Shown here piece by piece: positions 32,379-45,600 of a stretch of 64,000 bases of DNA. The notes under the pieces were generated by a model that saw nothing but the letters and a program-made list of their open reading frames with translations, ran no database searches and was not told where the DNA came from. This DNA comes from Reticulitermes speratus (lineage: Eukaryota; Arthropoda; Insecta; Blattodea; Rhinotermitidae). Both the position numbers and the translations under genes were made by a program. Numbering within the stretch: position 1 is the first letter of the stretch; the number at the start of each line of letters is the position of its first letter. Location: the NCBI GenBank assembly GCA_021186555.1, contig JAJKFL010000026.1:3363709-3427708 (forward strand), written 5' to 3'.

Positions 32379-33112
32379 AACCATATGGCCAATAAACTGA
32401 GCATAACTGTTCGTCTTGTACGACTTGAAGTTAATTTTTGTTTGGAGCGTACTAAATGCTGGCTGTTCTGTAAGTAACTGAAATGCCCAGATTGTTATAA
32501 ATATGATTCTGATCAATGAAAATGGGTATGTACTTCTCTAGATTGAGTGTTCAAATTGAAAGGAATTTGAGATTGTAAGATGAAAACTTAAACTACCTCT
32601 CCAAGGGATCTTGCTTGACATACCGATCAACATGACGAATTTTTTAAACTTGCATGCAGTTACGTGCTTTAAATTCTGGGCATATTAGTTAGAATTTGCT
32701 GGTGCAGGTGTTTGAGCATAAAACACTTCTCCTTGTTCATAATTGGCATGTGTCCAGTGCATGTAGTTAACAGTGCATTTGTTGAAAGTCTTATTTTTTT
32801 ATGCAATTTAAAAAAAAAATGTATATGTGTATATACTGTATCATCAAGTGTTGTTAAAAAGGCCCTAAGTAATTATAGGAATACCGGCGTAGTGGTGGCA
32901 TGTGTGTCTGTCTTCCGCGTCGATATCCCTCGGAAGCTGTTGCTGGTTTCCGGTCTGTTCAGCTGAATCTTTTACTGGTGTTGTTGAATACTGTTAAATA
33001 GCCATCTTGTAGCTCATTTTGTTAGATAAATCTGTTGAAATACGTAAATTGCTGTTTATTAATGCACTGTTTTCACCATTCATTGCTAGGACATGATGTT
33101 TACGTAAGAAGT

Positions 33113-33118
33113 AATAAA
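33113..33118 (+). promoter_or_regulatory. Candidate polyadenylation signal AATAAA for cpb
   Basis: First AATAAA after the cpb stop codon, giving a 3' UTR of about 0.75 kb. Confidence 0.4.
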
Positions 33119-33162
33119 GTAGTAAATTATTAATTAAAATAACGATTATCCAGAATTGTTGT

Positions 33163-33292
33163 AATCTGTGGTCTTCTGGGTAATTACACGGTGTCGTGTG
33201 GTAATTATTTATATTTATATTATTATATTTAAATAATTACCACACGACGCCATGTAATTACTCAGAAGACCACAGATTACATCAACATCGCA
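33163..33292. mobile_element. Palindrome related to 25990-26222, centre lost
   Basis: AATCTGTGGTCTTCTGGGTA faces its inverse TACTCAGAAGACCACAGATT. The arms match the 26-kb copy, but the ribozyme-like centre is replaced by an AT-rich loop. Confidence 0.75.
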
Positions 33293-34896
33293 GCGGCATC
33301 CTGAAATCAAGGTTCCAGAATTGTGTTTGGACTATATAGTTACTGTGGGAGATGATAACTTAACTCTTGGGTTTATTGTATTTCTTGCCATCAGCAGTAG
33401 TTATAAGGCTTTGTAGCGTAACAGTTGCAGTAAATGTCATCAACTCATCGTGTAATTTATTATAATTCGTATGTACATCGCGTGCTCCGGACTCGTAGGA
33501 GTTTGACAAAGTGTTTCCTTTGTACTGCTGTAATTATGGCAGATATTTTTTTTGGCATGTTTTGTTTTATTTATCTCCTAACCAGAAAATACACACTTTC
33601 AACAAGTTTAGCAATGATAGCACCTTGTGAGGAATGTCCTGAGGTGAACCAAATACGAGTGTAAGTGCATCTAACCGAAGCAAATTAGAAGACATACCTT
33701 TATATCCATAATGTATTTGCTTATATTCATGAAAGGGTTAAAGCCACCTTTATTAATAAGAATTAGTGATACTGAAGTGAGCGTTACTAGACGCGATCGT
33801 TCGATATACGATTTCTCGCGATGAACCCAACACAGTATTGTTCGGCATAGTGCCAGGAATGCACATGGAGAAGTCTTTTATATTGAAATGCAAAGTGAAA
33901 GCTCAGTGCAAATAAGACATCTTTAAATAGTATGCTATTCATAATAGTGGCTCTTGCATTCTGCTATTGCTTTCATAAACATATGCCTGCTCTCCATTAA
34001 AACTTAACAGTGTGTATGTAATATGTGGACATTTATGCTTCATTCTACTATCAATTAACATCAGAAGTACTGATTTTTAATGTATGTATATGTTTCTGGA
34101 AGCAGTAGTGGAAGACTGCTTGTGACTATCTTTGACAAAACAAAACGTTTTTATATTTAATACTTACACGCATTCTAATTGAGAGTTACGAATTGGAAGG
34201 GATGGTCTGTTGATTTCTGTTGTGGGTAAGACGAACATGGGCAACAGTAAACGCAGTGATTATTGGTGTGTAAGATTAAAACTGCATAGTGAATAGACAG
34301 AAAACAGACAGGAGAGATGGCCTGTCAGTTTAAAGTGTTTGGGGCACTTGATCTAATGAGCTAATATTATTCAGAGATGTTGGAGTAGTGCCTCACAGAC
34401 CCGTGGTTCTATTAATTCCTGTGTGTGGAGTTCGGATATTACGGTGCTTTGCCTGATGAGCGACAGATTGGTTGAAGAAATTTATAAGTTTAAAGAATGA
34501 ATGAGGGCAGTCAGTTTGCATTTGTTTCTTTTTATTAGCACAATTTGCTGAGTTGTTTGGGGTGAGATTTGTACCCAAGACCGTCTGCTTCTGTGTGTAA
34601 ATACCGGTAAGGATAATATTTTTCATTTAACATTTCATTGGGCCAGATGCTGTTCTCTTTTGGTGGGGGTTGTGTTTGCTGTATAGCTGCGATGAATTAT
34701 ATTTGTTTAATCTTTGCCATTTTTTTTTATCAGTTCTCCTTGGTGTGTAAGAATGTTAACATATTCACTGTCACTCTCCAGACATTGCCCAACATTTGTG
34801 CACATTTGTTAATCTAATTGTGATTTTCTTTGATAGATGGCTGTAGAGTGCAGTAAAAGGAAAGAACTGTGTTGTATTATCCTCTTAGAATCTTCC

Positions 34897-34920
34897 CCCC
34901 CCCCCCCCCCCCCCCCCCCC
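34897..34920 (+). repeat. Poly-C homopolymer followed by A8
   Basis: 24 consecutive C. The true length is likely uncertain in an assembly. Confidence 0.9.
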
Positions 34921-35265
34921 AAAAAAAAGCATCTTGAATTTTATTTTTGGAACAAAATGCCTGTACATCAGAAGTTCCAAATCTGTAAGTTTGCTGTTTT
35001 ATTGACTGACCATGGCATTTGGCTAGAAAAAAGTGAGATTCTTTGCAGAATATGATGACTCGGGCAAATAATGCAGTCTTTCCTTCATTACGCTTTGTTG
35101 AAAATGTTCTCGTATTTAACCGTTTAGCCTGCGGCCTTTCAAGTCCCATGTTCCTGGTGCTGCCACTTAATTTAAGTGCCCATTGCCAGACAGTGTTCGC
35201 CTTTTGGATGAAACTGACATACATTCAGTGGGAGAGTGTTGTAGCATTTGTTTGTTAAAGGTTAA

Positions 35266-35427
35266 GGGCAGTGACTATCCTAGGGGCAGTGACTATCCTA
35301 AGGGCAGTGACTATCCTAGGGGCAGTGACTGTCCTAAGGGCAGTGACTATCCTAGGGGCAGTGACTATCCTAGGGGCAGTGACTATCCTAAGGGCAGTGA
35401 CTATCCTAGGGGCAGTGACTATCCTAG
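35266..35427 (+). repeat. 18-bp tandem repeat, nine copies
   Basis: Unit GGGCAGTGACTATCCTAR, nine copies in register, with one A-to-G change in copy 4. It creates an open frame that is not a gene. Confidence 0.97.
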
Positions 35428-37446
35428 AAAGTAAAAGCAGTTGGTGTGAAGATTAGTTCTTCATTTAAACTTGCATGGCAGTGAATGAGTTGAAATATAT
35501 AATTTGTTGGTATTAATTTCAGAATGATGAATGTGAACTAAATGATGAATCAACGTACACCTTTCAGATCAACAAAAGGAAGCATTACTTTTATAAAATA
35601 TCTCATGTATAAGCTGTAAAAGTGAGAATATGGCAACTTAGATTATAATTTCAATTAAATATACTGTTATAGTAATCAGACTTTCCTGTTTTGTTAAGGT
35701 TTCTGTACTTTTGCACACGTTCAAGTTTTCCAGGAACATAGACTACGCTAATATTGTCACTTTCATTGGCATTTGAAGATCATTATGATGATGCATGGAA
35801 GTTTAGTATAATTCCATTGTGGGCCTTCAGTATTTTTTATAATTATTATCGATCATTTTCCTTGTAAAATTGCCCTTTTTATGTGGACCATTTCCAGTGA
35901 TCATGTTGTGCAACTGTTTAAACCTTTCGTGCTGAATGTCGTTTACAGTCAGTGGGCTGTTTGCATTTGAAGTGCCAAAGTCGCCTAAAGTCATCACCCG
36001 AGGACACGTAAACGTAATTAATGGCAGCCGTTTAAGGTCTCATCACGTTCAGAGCACCCCGGGCATATAGTTCTGGCGAAAAAGGGTTGAGGGATGTGGA
36101 CTACATCGGATGTTGAGCCTCACACCATTCTGATCAGTCATTTGTGAAGTAATGCAACTGGAATGAGGGGAATATCTAAATAACCTTTACTGTATATTAT
36201 TCATTCCGTACATTTTTATTTTCTATGTTTATTGTCTGACGAATGTACACTTTTATTCAGTCATTCATTCGTCGGACAATAAACATATATAACCTGTACT
36301 GTATCTTGCATGTGTAACCCAAGTACAATACAAAAATAATGGTGTTCATCTCATGCCTGGTTTCACACACCTTTGCGTGAAAAAAGATTTGTTGCCAACA
36401 GAAACACAAAAATTAGCTAAATGACAATGCAGAGTGCCGCTCTATAAGATAAACCTTATATATAATGCTCAAATGAGACATCTTCATTTTAGCGTAAATG
36501 AGGATAAGTGTCAAGAATACTGGAACATTCCTGTCACACGGTTAAGTTAAGTTGCACTGTGTATTGTTCCGCAAAGTACAGAGAAAGGGATCTCAAGTTG
36601 CGCACGTGAAATGTGTACCTGCAAGGTTTGGTGTAGTGTGCTTTTATTATACTGAAAATTCATTATGCATTCCAAAAAAAAAAAAAAAAAAAACAATTTT
36701 TTTTTAGAGTTTTTAATGCAAGTATTTGTTAATTAAATGTTAATTAGTGTATCTGACAGAACACTTCCAGCCATAATGCACAGTGTAACTCTTCTTTCTG
36801 TAACAGTGAAAAGATTAGTCATGTTTTGTGTTGGTTGGTTTCCACTTTTGTTGAAATGAGTACTGCAACATAAACTAAGAGATTTGAGTTTGTAAATTGA
36901 TAGCATCGACTGCTGTGGGAACTGCAACACTGTTAAGTTTGGCATGGTGCATGGCTAAATGATGTTCCTTCTGTTTAGATGGGCATTGTAGGTTACAGAA
37001 GAGGCATCAACATTGAAATAGAAGTTACAGGAGGAAACTTTAATCATACTGCTACGATAATATGTGGCATTCAAGGCACGTGTTTGTACTATTTTCAGCG
37101 TAATCTGCAGGCCTGTTATGGCATTTGTCACACTGTGGAATGTGACTAGCCATACCCTTTCAGTAAAGGCCTGAGCTGAAATCTGATGGCTTGTGATGCA
37201 CTTCACATTGGATATACATATTTCTGTTGGAAGTGCCTTCGGAAAAGTGCTGCTTTAAAGGCCCAAACAGATGAAAATGCAATATACATAGCTTCAATGC
37301 TGAGCATGTTCATTGATGTTGAATAAAAGCCCTGGCAGCAAATGATAGTGTTACTGTAGCTTTCAGACCTCCATTATGTACTGTAACTAAATAAGCTGTT
37401 TTTGCTGTCTGTTGGTAATACGGTGAATTCTACGTTTGATGTAAGC

Positions 37447-37738
37447 AAGGTAAGGCAATCCCTGTGCAGGCCTGGACAGGCCCTGAGGGTTCCAAGAGGT
37501 TGAGGCTCCCAGATTTCCAGACAATCGGCACATGAAAGCGGTAAGGTTGTCAGCCCTAGGCACCAGCCGCCTGTTTCTGTTGCAGGCTGTGTCGACCCCA
37601 GGGCCATAGTGCGGCTAGGAGGATTAAGTCAATTCCAAATTCCAGTTCCAAAAATTCCAATGACACTGTCGGGAATCAAACCCGCAACTTTCTGGCTTGT
37701 AGCACAGTGCCTCAATCAACTGTGCCATTGTGTGTCCA
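37447..37738 (-). mobile_element. SINE family C
   Basis: It contains ACAATCGGCACATGAAAGCG, GTCGACCCCAGGGCCATAGT and, on the minus strand, the B box GGGTTTGATTCCCGACAG. About 25 bp are missing from the body relative to 10115-10418. Confidence 0.85.
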
Positions 37739-40181
37739 ATATTTTTTATGTAAACATCTACAAACACACGGAAGGGTCCTTAGGTTTCTTTTATGCCAGT
37801 TGAATTAAATTTGCACATATAATCAGGTATTAATACAGTACTGAGTTTGATTTTTGCCCTAATTTTTATTAGTTTACATTCTTGTTTGTTTCAAGTAAGT
37901 GAACCCTCTCTTCACATTTTGAAGTTTCATTGTCATTGACTTTTCTTTAGTGTTAATGAATTTTATATTCCAAGACGTTTGTGACTGGAGATTCATATTT
38001 TTGGGCTTTTTTTTTTTAGTAGACAGTGCAAGGATCTTCTGTAGGCTTATCTTCTTCACATTTTCATTTATATGCTGTGTTTTAACCATTTAATCAGTGA
38101 AGATGTGTGGATTCAATAGCCATAGAACATTTTAAGGAATAACTGACAAGGGTATGAAAATTGGCAAGGATGTTTTGTAACCTTTTGTCCATGAAAGAAA
38201 GCCTGCATTTGCTAAATTGCTATGCAGGATTGGACTGTAATTTTTAAGCACATCTTTAGCAAGCTGGTAGCATATGTGTTTGTCTGAAATATACTTGTAG
38301 TATTGGCTGGGTGATTAGAACTGATTAAAAGTGAGACGGCTGATATTTACGAGATGGGGAGCATGAACCTAACAGTCCTGTTGTTAAGAAATGTGCATGA
38401 GTAGAAAAGGTACGTATATGTGACCCTAAAGGTGACTGTGACAGATGGTGTTACAGTACTCTGCATGAACACGCTTCAATAATTGGTACAGTTCTGTGGG
38501 ATTAAAGTTAAACATGCTGGACCATTACAGCTGTCAGGGTTACAAATACTAATGGTAACTTTCTTTTGCCATCTAAGGTTGGTATTTATAGCTATCTGCA
38601 GGTTCACACTTTAAATTTTGGACACTTGCAGATTCTGTAAATCGTGTGCTTTTTTTGAGATGTTAAATCTTGTGTCTTGTCATTTAATAAGAAACAGGAA
38701 TATGAAATCTGTTTGAAGGACATATGAAGAATAAATTCTGTTCTTGTTGTGATTATTTCCACCACTTACCTCCATCTAGTGCCCATGTCAAGAGTATGTG
38801 GAGCTGTGCCTCCAGCCCTTCGTATAGTGTGAAGTAAGCACAGAGACAACTTTACCTTTACTTTTAACTTCTTGCTATGCGCCTGTTTACAGGCTCTCTC
38901 AACCCTGTGTTGTTTTGACTAGATTTTTGTGTGGGTTTCTTGTCTTCCTTGCATGCTACATGCCTCATCATTCTTATTTTTCTTGACTTAATTTTATCTT
39001 ATTTTTGCACGAGGCGGAGCTTCTGTACGCAGCAGAACTCGTATATTTTTTTGTTATGATGGTTTAAAACCAATATTTCCCATATTTACACATGAAAGAT
39101 GTAGGTTTGAAGTTCGTTAGCAAAGGTATTTTGATATTAAACTCTATTTCATGTTTGATTGCCAGAATTTGGGGCCAGCTGATTGGCTTTATTGCATTTT
39201 AAGGAGGATGGCCAGTAGCGTGATGTTTCTTTTAATCCATATATATCCAAGTGTTGGTGTAGTTGCAGTGAGGCAATTTTTTTTCCTGTATATAGGGTAC
39301 TATGAGTCCAGAACTGTTAATAAGCCACAAAAAAAATACGAGTGTCTTTGTATCATAGTTAAAAACTGTACATTTTCTTATTATGCAAACTTTTGTACTC
39401 CATGCAGTCTTTTTTGAGCAGAAGAAATGTTAATTATAAAAAACAATCAAAGTGGCAAGATCAGGCATCATGTTTCAGTTCTTACAATGCCTGCAAGTGC
39501 TTGCTGTTAAGGAAGATGAATACTGATGAATAACAGTATTTTTGTTAGTACATGCAATAAATAATTCTATCACCTACATTTATGTTGCGTTTTCTATTAT
39601 TTGTGTACAGCTGTTGTTCAGTGCGCTTTGGATGATGAATGGAGAGTATCATATCTGTTACTGTGGTTGGAAGGTGCATACCTTGACAAATAAAGTTATT
39701 TTGAACGAAAATAATGTGGTATGATTTCATAAGCAACACTTTATGTACGGTAATAAATGTAGTACAAACTGAAAGAAGTGAAGTTTTTGTCGGCCTGTGC
39801 AGAACTGCACATATATATTTGTGGAATATAAATTCCTACCATTTACTTGGCAATGGTTTTATATCTGCACCATAACTCAGTGAAGTTTGTTTATGTGATT
39901 GTATTAATCCATGTGTGTGTGCATTCCCATAATTCCATACGATAGGAAGAGATGACGTCAACTGGTCCTTTAAGTTACACAAAACAATGTTGTGTTTCGC
40001 TTGCAGTTGATATTTTAAGGCCCCTCATATTGTAAGGAACTTTGCTGTGTATGTTTAGCTTATACGTAGATCTGACTGTGGGGAGATGCGATATTTACTA
40101 ATGCCGTGCCACACCCACACAGTATACTGTAGAAAGTATAGGGACTACATATGAAGTTGGGTAGAAGTACATTCTGAGAAT
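37739..40181. other. No gene seen; possible distal 3' UTR end
   Basis: Unique T-rich sequence without recognised repeats. The open frames at 39151-39417 and 39542-39724 show no domain. Confidence 0.4.
39689..39694 (+). promoter_or_regulatory. Distal candidate polyadenylation signal AATAAA
   Basis: AATAAAGTTATTTTGAACG with a GT-rich stretch about 20 nt later. If used by cpb it would give a 3' UTR of about 7.3 kb. Inference only. Confidence 0.25.
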
Positions 40182-40367
40182 TCAATATAGTCTTCTCGGG
40201 CGCACAGCCGCGTCAATTCGTTTGAATACAACGTTTCGGGGACTAGCTCCGTCCCCATCCTCAGGCAAAACAAATTGTATTCAAACGTTGTATTCAAACG
40301 AATTGACGCGGCTGTGCACCCGAGAAGACTATATTGAATCATGTCGCCGCGAAAGTTTTAAAACTTA
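40182..40367. mobile_element. Inverted-repeat element (TTCTCGGGCGCACAGCC family), copy 3
   Basis: It includes the right outer flank GAATCATGTCGCCGCGAAAG and AGTTTTAAAAC missing in copy 1. The minus-strand motif (about 40227-40267) reads CTGAGGA-T, helix II GGGGAC/GTCCCC, GAAAC-GTT-GTA, with all core bases intact. The plus-strand copy is deleted. Confidence 0.8.
40227..40267 (-). ncRNA. Hammerhead-like ribozyme motif, complete core
   Basis: CTGAGGA-T-GGGGAC..GTCCCC-GAAAC-GTT-GTA. Stem III would be A-C/G-U with a 3-nt loop, and the cleavage base is A. It is antisense to the flanking genes. Confidence 0.5.
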
Positions 40368-41127
40368 TAACATTCTGAGAAGTTTGGGAGAGCCACGTGT
40401 TTCGCAAGTACATAAGCATTCGAAGGATCATATTGCCCTGATCTGTGTGGTCACCACTGTGAGAACCTCAGATCTCGCACACTTTTTGGAATGTTGGGCA
40501 TATGTTCCTTATTCTGTTACACATTCACAGATTAATATTGCTTTAGGTGCTCCTGGAAGATAAGTACTACAAATACTGAATGGAATACTCCGAAGTTATG
40601 GCCTCTACAGTTAGTGCAAAACAAACATTCAAATTTGATATAAAGAGCAAAATATTCAGTAGTGTTCATCGTTCCTTAAATTACCTTTCCTTCCTGCCTT
40701 CAAGTAAAAATCTTTGAACATTATGTGACCTGTGAAAATTTGAATATTCGTACACTGTATGTATACACAAACTCTTTCTATAGGGTATGAACCTTAGTAT
40801 TTCGCTCTAAGAAAAGACAGGTTGAGAGTATTTGAGAACAATGTACCAGTGAGGATAGACTTAGGGAAGATGAGAAAAAGAACTTAAGAAAATTATGTAA
40901 TGAGTTTGATCACACATACTCTGTAGTTCTTGCTATTAAAGTTCAGTAACTATAGAATGATTGATGGGGAGAGACACCATTTTGACTGGTCAGTTTAAAG
41001 AGAAAAACCATTCAGGAGGTCTAGATACAGATGGAGGATGGTAATAGTATAGAGGAATGTGTTAATAGTTCTTCACATTAATATGACTAATTACAAACCA
41101 ATGTGACATTTATGTTAGACTTCATTC
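40368..41127. other. No gene seen
   Basis: Unique sequence upstream of a short LINE fragment. Confidence 0.4.
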
Positions 41128-41190
41128 ATGGCGTTACCCGTCGTGCAACAGGTCCATAGCTTCTTCCAAAGCGAATTCTCCAGACAGTAG
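41128..41190 (-). mobile_element. Small LINE fragment
   Basis: CATAGCTTCTTCCAAAGCGA and GAATTCTCCA match the minus-strand LINE copy at 16148-16180. Confidence 0.6.
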
Positions 41191-41229
41191 GCAGAATTGC
41201 CTATGGGGAGGGGGGGGGGGGGGGACAAT

Positions 41230-41416
41230 TAAAATAGAACTCAGTTATAACGTCATGAAAGGGACTGAATATTTTGTGTTGTTATAAACGAGTGTTGTTA
41301 TAACCGAGGAATATAATATTATGGTCAAGAGTGAGGAATTAATTGGTACCACAGAATATCTGACGCTATAGACGAGGTGTCGTATATTGCAATGTCGTTA
41401 TAACCGGGTTCGACTG
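41230..41416. mobile_element. pogo/Tigger-like MITE, left end eroded
   Basis: The right terminus TTATAACCGGGTTCGACTG is an inverted match to the left AGAACTCAGTTATAACG. The element is preceded by a G13 run at 41212-41224. No coding capacity. Confidence 0.65.
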
Positions 41417-41496
41417 TACTTGCTTGTGTCAAACTCGGATGAATTATCAGGGTTTGTGAAAGCAGAAATTTTTGTTAACGGCTTAATAATTATCAG

Positions 41497-41578
41497 TAAG
41501 GTTTTCTGGGATGTGACTCCATGTAGTTTGGTAGGCACGTACGAAAACACACTGCGTCACATCCTAGAGAACCCCCAA
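41497..41578. mobile_element. Short CTGGGATGTG-family palindrome
   Basis: GTTTTCTGGGATGTGACTCC and its partner GCGTCACATCCTAGAGAAC lie close together with a degraded centre. Confidence 0.5.
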
Positions 41579-41611
41579 TCTGACACGCCACAGCCCTGAT
41601 AACCTCAAACC

Positions 41612-41873
41612 CCTTTTTTTTTTTTTTTCCCAATGGCGCAACAGCCTCTCGTGGGCCAGGACCTCCACATTATCGAGGCTTCACGATCACACTCAGACAC
41701 ACCACACTTGGTAGGACTCTTCTGGACGAGTGATCAGCCCGTCGCAGAGACCTCTACCTGACAACACTCACAAAAGACAGACATCTATGCCCCCGGCGGG
41801 ATTGGAACCCACAATCCCGGCAAGCGAACGGCCACAGACCCATGGCGTAGACCGCGCGGCCACTGTGATCGGC
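41612..41873 (-). mobile_element. SINE family B with TSD
   Basis: Minus-strand head with GTGGCCGCGCGGTCTACGC and B box GTGGGTTCCAATCCCGCC, and a poly-A tail (T-run at 41614-41628 on plus). Direct repeats TAACCTCAAACC at 41600-41611 and TAACCTAAAACC at 41874-41885. Confidence 0.9.
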
Positions 41874-41885
41874 TAACCTAAAACC

Positions 41886-42570
41886 TTACCGCTCATAACT
41901 TAAATTTACCGCCATTTCTCTTATCTATGGCTGCCTGTGTTTCTGTCGCTGGAGGTGCGCAGTCACCATTTGTCACGTCAGTGTCTCCTGCAACCTGTGC
42001 AAGCACAAGGTGGTGGCGTTGAACGTGGTGTGGGTTGTGGCATTTGGAGTTTCCGAACTTGAAACTAAAAACTTCGACTAAAATATTTTATGAAATTGTA
42101 CATCGTTGCCTTATATTTTAATTTATTGAAGTAGTATGCGTAAAAGATGAAGGGATGCTTAGCTTTGAGTTTAACTATCCATCTAGTCTAGCCTAGATGT
42201 AAAGACCAGCCACATTCTCAGGTGTATACATAATTCAAAACAACTCAGGTATGCAATGTGAGTCATAGCCTTGGTTTTGACATAGAAGGAATTGCTCCTA
42301 AGTGTCGTTAGCCTATGCGTTGCATGTTAAATTCTTTGTGTGTGTGAACAGTTATAACATGGAGTAACAACTGATAATACGATTTGTATAATTGTGTTAA
42401 AATATTAAAGTGATACTTTCATTATTACAGCTTACCGGGCACTTCGCACCACCCATAGGTGATACACGCAAGCCACATTGGATTGCCTGTGGCAGCTTTA
42501 TGTAGTAGTGATTAGATTTTATAGACGAAGACTTAAAAAAAGTAAGAAATTTATTCATAACTTAACCAAA
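41886..42570 (+). other. Upstream region / 5' UTR of aPKC
   Basis: Unique sequence. An in-frame TAA nine bases before the ATG (42562-42564) supports the start chosen. No core promoter motif stands out. Confidence 0.4.
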
Positions 42571-42635
42571 ATGCCAACACAGCTATCAGCAGATGCAGAG
42601 GTTCCCGAAATCAGAGTGAAAACTGCTTATAATGG
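42571..42635 (+). CDS. aPKC: aPKC coding exon 1
   Basis: It encodes [20 protein letters not shown] and N, ends two bases into a glycine codon, donor GG|GTATGT. Confidence 0.92.
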
Positions 42636-45600
42636 GTATGTATCGTATGTACGATAGTGTTTATTCTGGAAAATGTGATGCGTGTCCGAAATTATAAGTT
42701 AGGAAGACACTCATTTATTTTATTTCATTTTGTTATGGTGAAATAATAATTGTGTTGGATGTGATAGGTTATGATGTTACCCTGACAATTTATCCCCTCT
42801 AAAATGCAAACTGTATTAGTAAAGCACAATTCCGACATTTTTGTCATAGATAATGTATTGCTGTTAATAAGACTTGTGGGTTAAGTAAGGCAAATTGAAG
42901 TTTGTAGACCATTGATGTGATTTCCCACCCACAACACTTGGAAGCCATTTTTACAACTGGTGTGTAGTAATAAAACAGATGAAAGAACTTACCATTGACA
43001 TGTGATATTTGGCTAGTACAAGTTGTCTGTAGAAATCAGTTTATTGCTGATTTTCAGAGCAGTTGTCAGGTTTTTATCAAATGTGTTAATGACAATTGAG
43101 ATATAATTATAAGAAAAATATTAACAAATTTCATAACATAATCAGATCAGTTGCATCCCATTACTGATTTGTTTTCATAGAACATTTTCAGCCTTCTTAG
43201 ATGTTCACCAACTCGCATATGGTTACTGCTAGTGACATATTATGCTGATATTATGTTGGACACTGTATGCTGTGTGAAGTTTATTTGGTTTACATTGTAT
43301 ATGAAGTAAACTCAAAAATGGTCACTGCGCATCATACCTAGCAAAATGAATCAACTGTTGTTGTATACCTATAGAGAGAGAGATTCATCACTACTGTAGG
43401 AAGATCATTTTTTACTGACTTTCTGTATTACATGAAGAACCGTAGGTTTATGTTGCTACCACATCTGTGATCTGTGTAAGTGTTGGTTTATGCATGCTAC
43501 TTTTTAAGCAGTTACCTCAGTGTCTTGGAAGTCAGGATGAATACTCTGCAGTATCAGAGTTACTTTTTATGTGTTGTTTGCATGTAGAGCACAAAGTGAA
43601 TGCATAGAGCTTAGGTTATGTCTGTCTGACCATTTACATGTTTTATCCCTGTAACAACTAAATGAAGTTAAGTGGAATGGGTACTGGGGCTACAATAAGA
43701 GTTGTACAAATTTAATTTTTAGTTTGTATTGGCCCTTTATATCTCCAGTTGATGTGGTGATGCAGGACACAGATTACTGTAGTGAACAAAAGTGCAACAG
43801 ATTGCTGCAGTTGAAATTTCCTTCTGTTTATTTTAGTTGAAACACAAAATCAAGTTTTATTATCTCGTAAATTGCCATTTCTGCAGAAAGTATGCTCATG
43901 GCATGAAATAATAGTTGTGGTTAAGATCTGAGACTTTTATTTGAAATGGATTTTTTTTTTTAAGTTGGTAATATCAGATGAAGTGAAAAGGCTACACCTA
44001 CTGTTATTTTAAATAATTTAAAGTTAAACTATACAGCTGAAACTAAATTTTTGGGAGTTTACATTATGGAAACCCTAAAGTGGAGTACGCATATTCAATC
44101 GTTAGCGAACAAACTGTGTAAGGTAGCTTTTATGATCAAGTCTTTGAAGAAGATTATGAGTCCATACATGATATGTAATATCTGCTTCTCTAAGTTCCAG
44201 TCACTGTTACGATTGGGAATATTATTCTGGGGAGGATTGGGAGGGATTATGAGTACAAAATTATTTAGACTACAAAAAAGGGTGATAAAATTTATGGTCG
44301 TAGTAAATTCTAGGACACTCTGTAAACAGTTATTTAAAGACAACAACATACTTACTGTGGCTTCTCTGTATATATTGGGAGTGATGGTATATACAAAGAT
44401 ATTGTCAGTCTTTGGAACTGAACGCTGATGTCCATAAGTATGATACACGAAGGAAGATGGACATCCACGTTCAATTGTCAGGGACTGACAAAAATAAAAA
44501 GAGTGTAATAAGTATGGGAACTAAATTGTATAATAAATTGCCTAGTTATATAAAGGGACTGGATAACTATAGGGCCTTTAAGAGGGAATTGAAATCATTT
44601 CTTTTATGTCATGCATTTTACTCAGTGGATGAATTTATATCTATGTAATTGAATTGTTAGTTGTATAAATATATATACATATCTTGTAGTATGCTGGTTT
44701 GAGACTTTGTATAACTTGTTTTCATATTTATTGTTGACGAGTCTATAGTCACATGTATGACAAAAAGTAGACAGAAATAAAACTGAAACTGAAATTAAAA
44801 GTAATTTGTGCATCAGACAGTGATATCTGCAGCAGAAGAATGTCAGGATGACCGATGTGTGCAAATGTTGATGCTGTGTTGGAGTACGCCTTTCCATATT
44901 TGTTAACATTCACTGCCAGGTATTTAAATCCCCGACGGTGTTAAATTGCCAGCGATTTTTTGAATGTTAAACAACTAGTGTGTCATCTTATAAATTATAA
45001 AATATAATTATATATAAAATTATATATAAAATGCATATATTTTTTTTAGTTGTCAGCTAGGGATTAATAAAGATGTAAAATGTGTTTCCTGACAGAAATT
45101 ATTGTGCGCGTGGCCTATTTAAGGCAAAAGAGCAGAGTAAACTTTAGATCGACTAAAGTCGATGCTGGCAAATTAAAACGTAAATACTTAAATCGACCAT
45201 GGTCGACTCTGGCAGTGAATGTGTTAAACTTCCTTGTGGTTTATTTTACAACACTCTATCTATTACAGAGTATATAAGCATTGATTGTAGGGTGATAGGT
45301 GAATGATGAATTGCAAAATATGCGAAAGACACTGGTGGGTTATCGGTTGACATGAAGAGCATTTTTTTTCACATGTGGTTGTAAGGCTAATGTGAGTAGT
45401 TTGTGTGAACAGAACAACGTACAGTATGGGCACCGTTTACTTGGACCTGTTTGAAATTTATTGTCCCAGATAAGTCATGTTTTTTAATGCTTACTGAACT
45501 TAACATAAACATAATGTAAAGTAACAGAATTTAGCACATTAGTGTAACATAACTTGTTACTGAGTATGAAAGTACTGGAGAACTCTGAAAGCCTTACTGG

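Larger units (their letters stand above)
32379..37446 (+). other. 3' UTR of cpb and downstream sequence; no other gene seen
   Basis: Mostly unique T-rich sequence. It contains the palindrome at 33163-33292, a C24 homopolymer (34897-34920), the 18-bp repeat at 35266 and a hairpin around 36225-36285 (TGTTTATTGTCTGACGAATG against its inverse). Open frames here look random. Confidence 0.45.

Noticed and set aside
35183-35456. Open frames with GSDYPR or AVTIL repeats
   Set aside because: Produced by the 18-bp tandem repeat.
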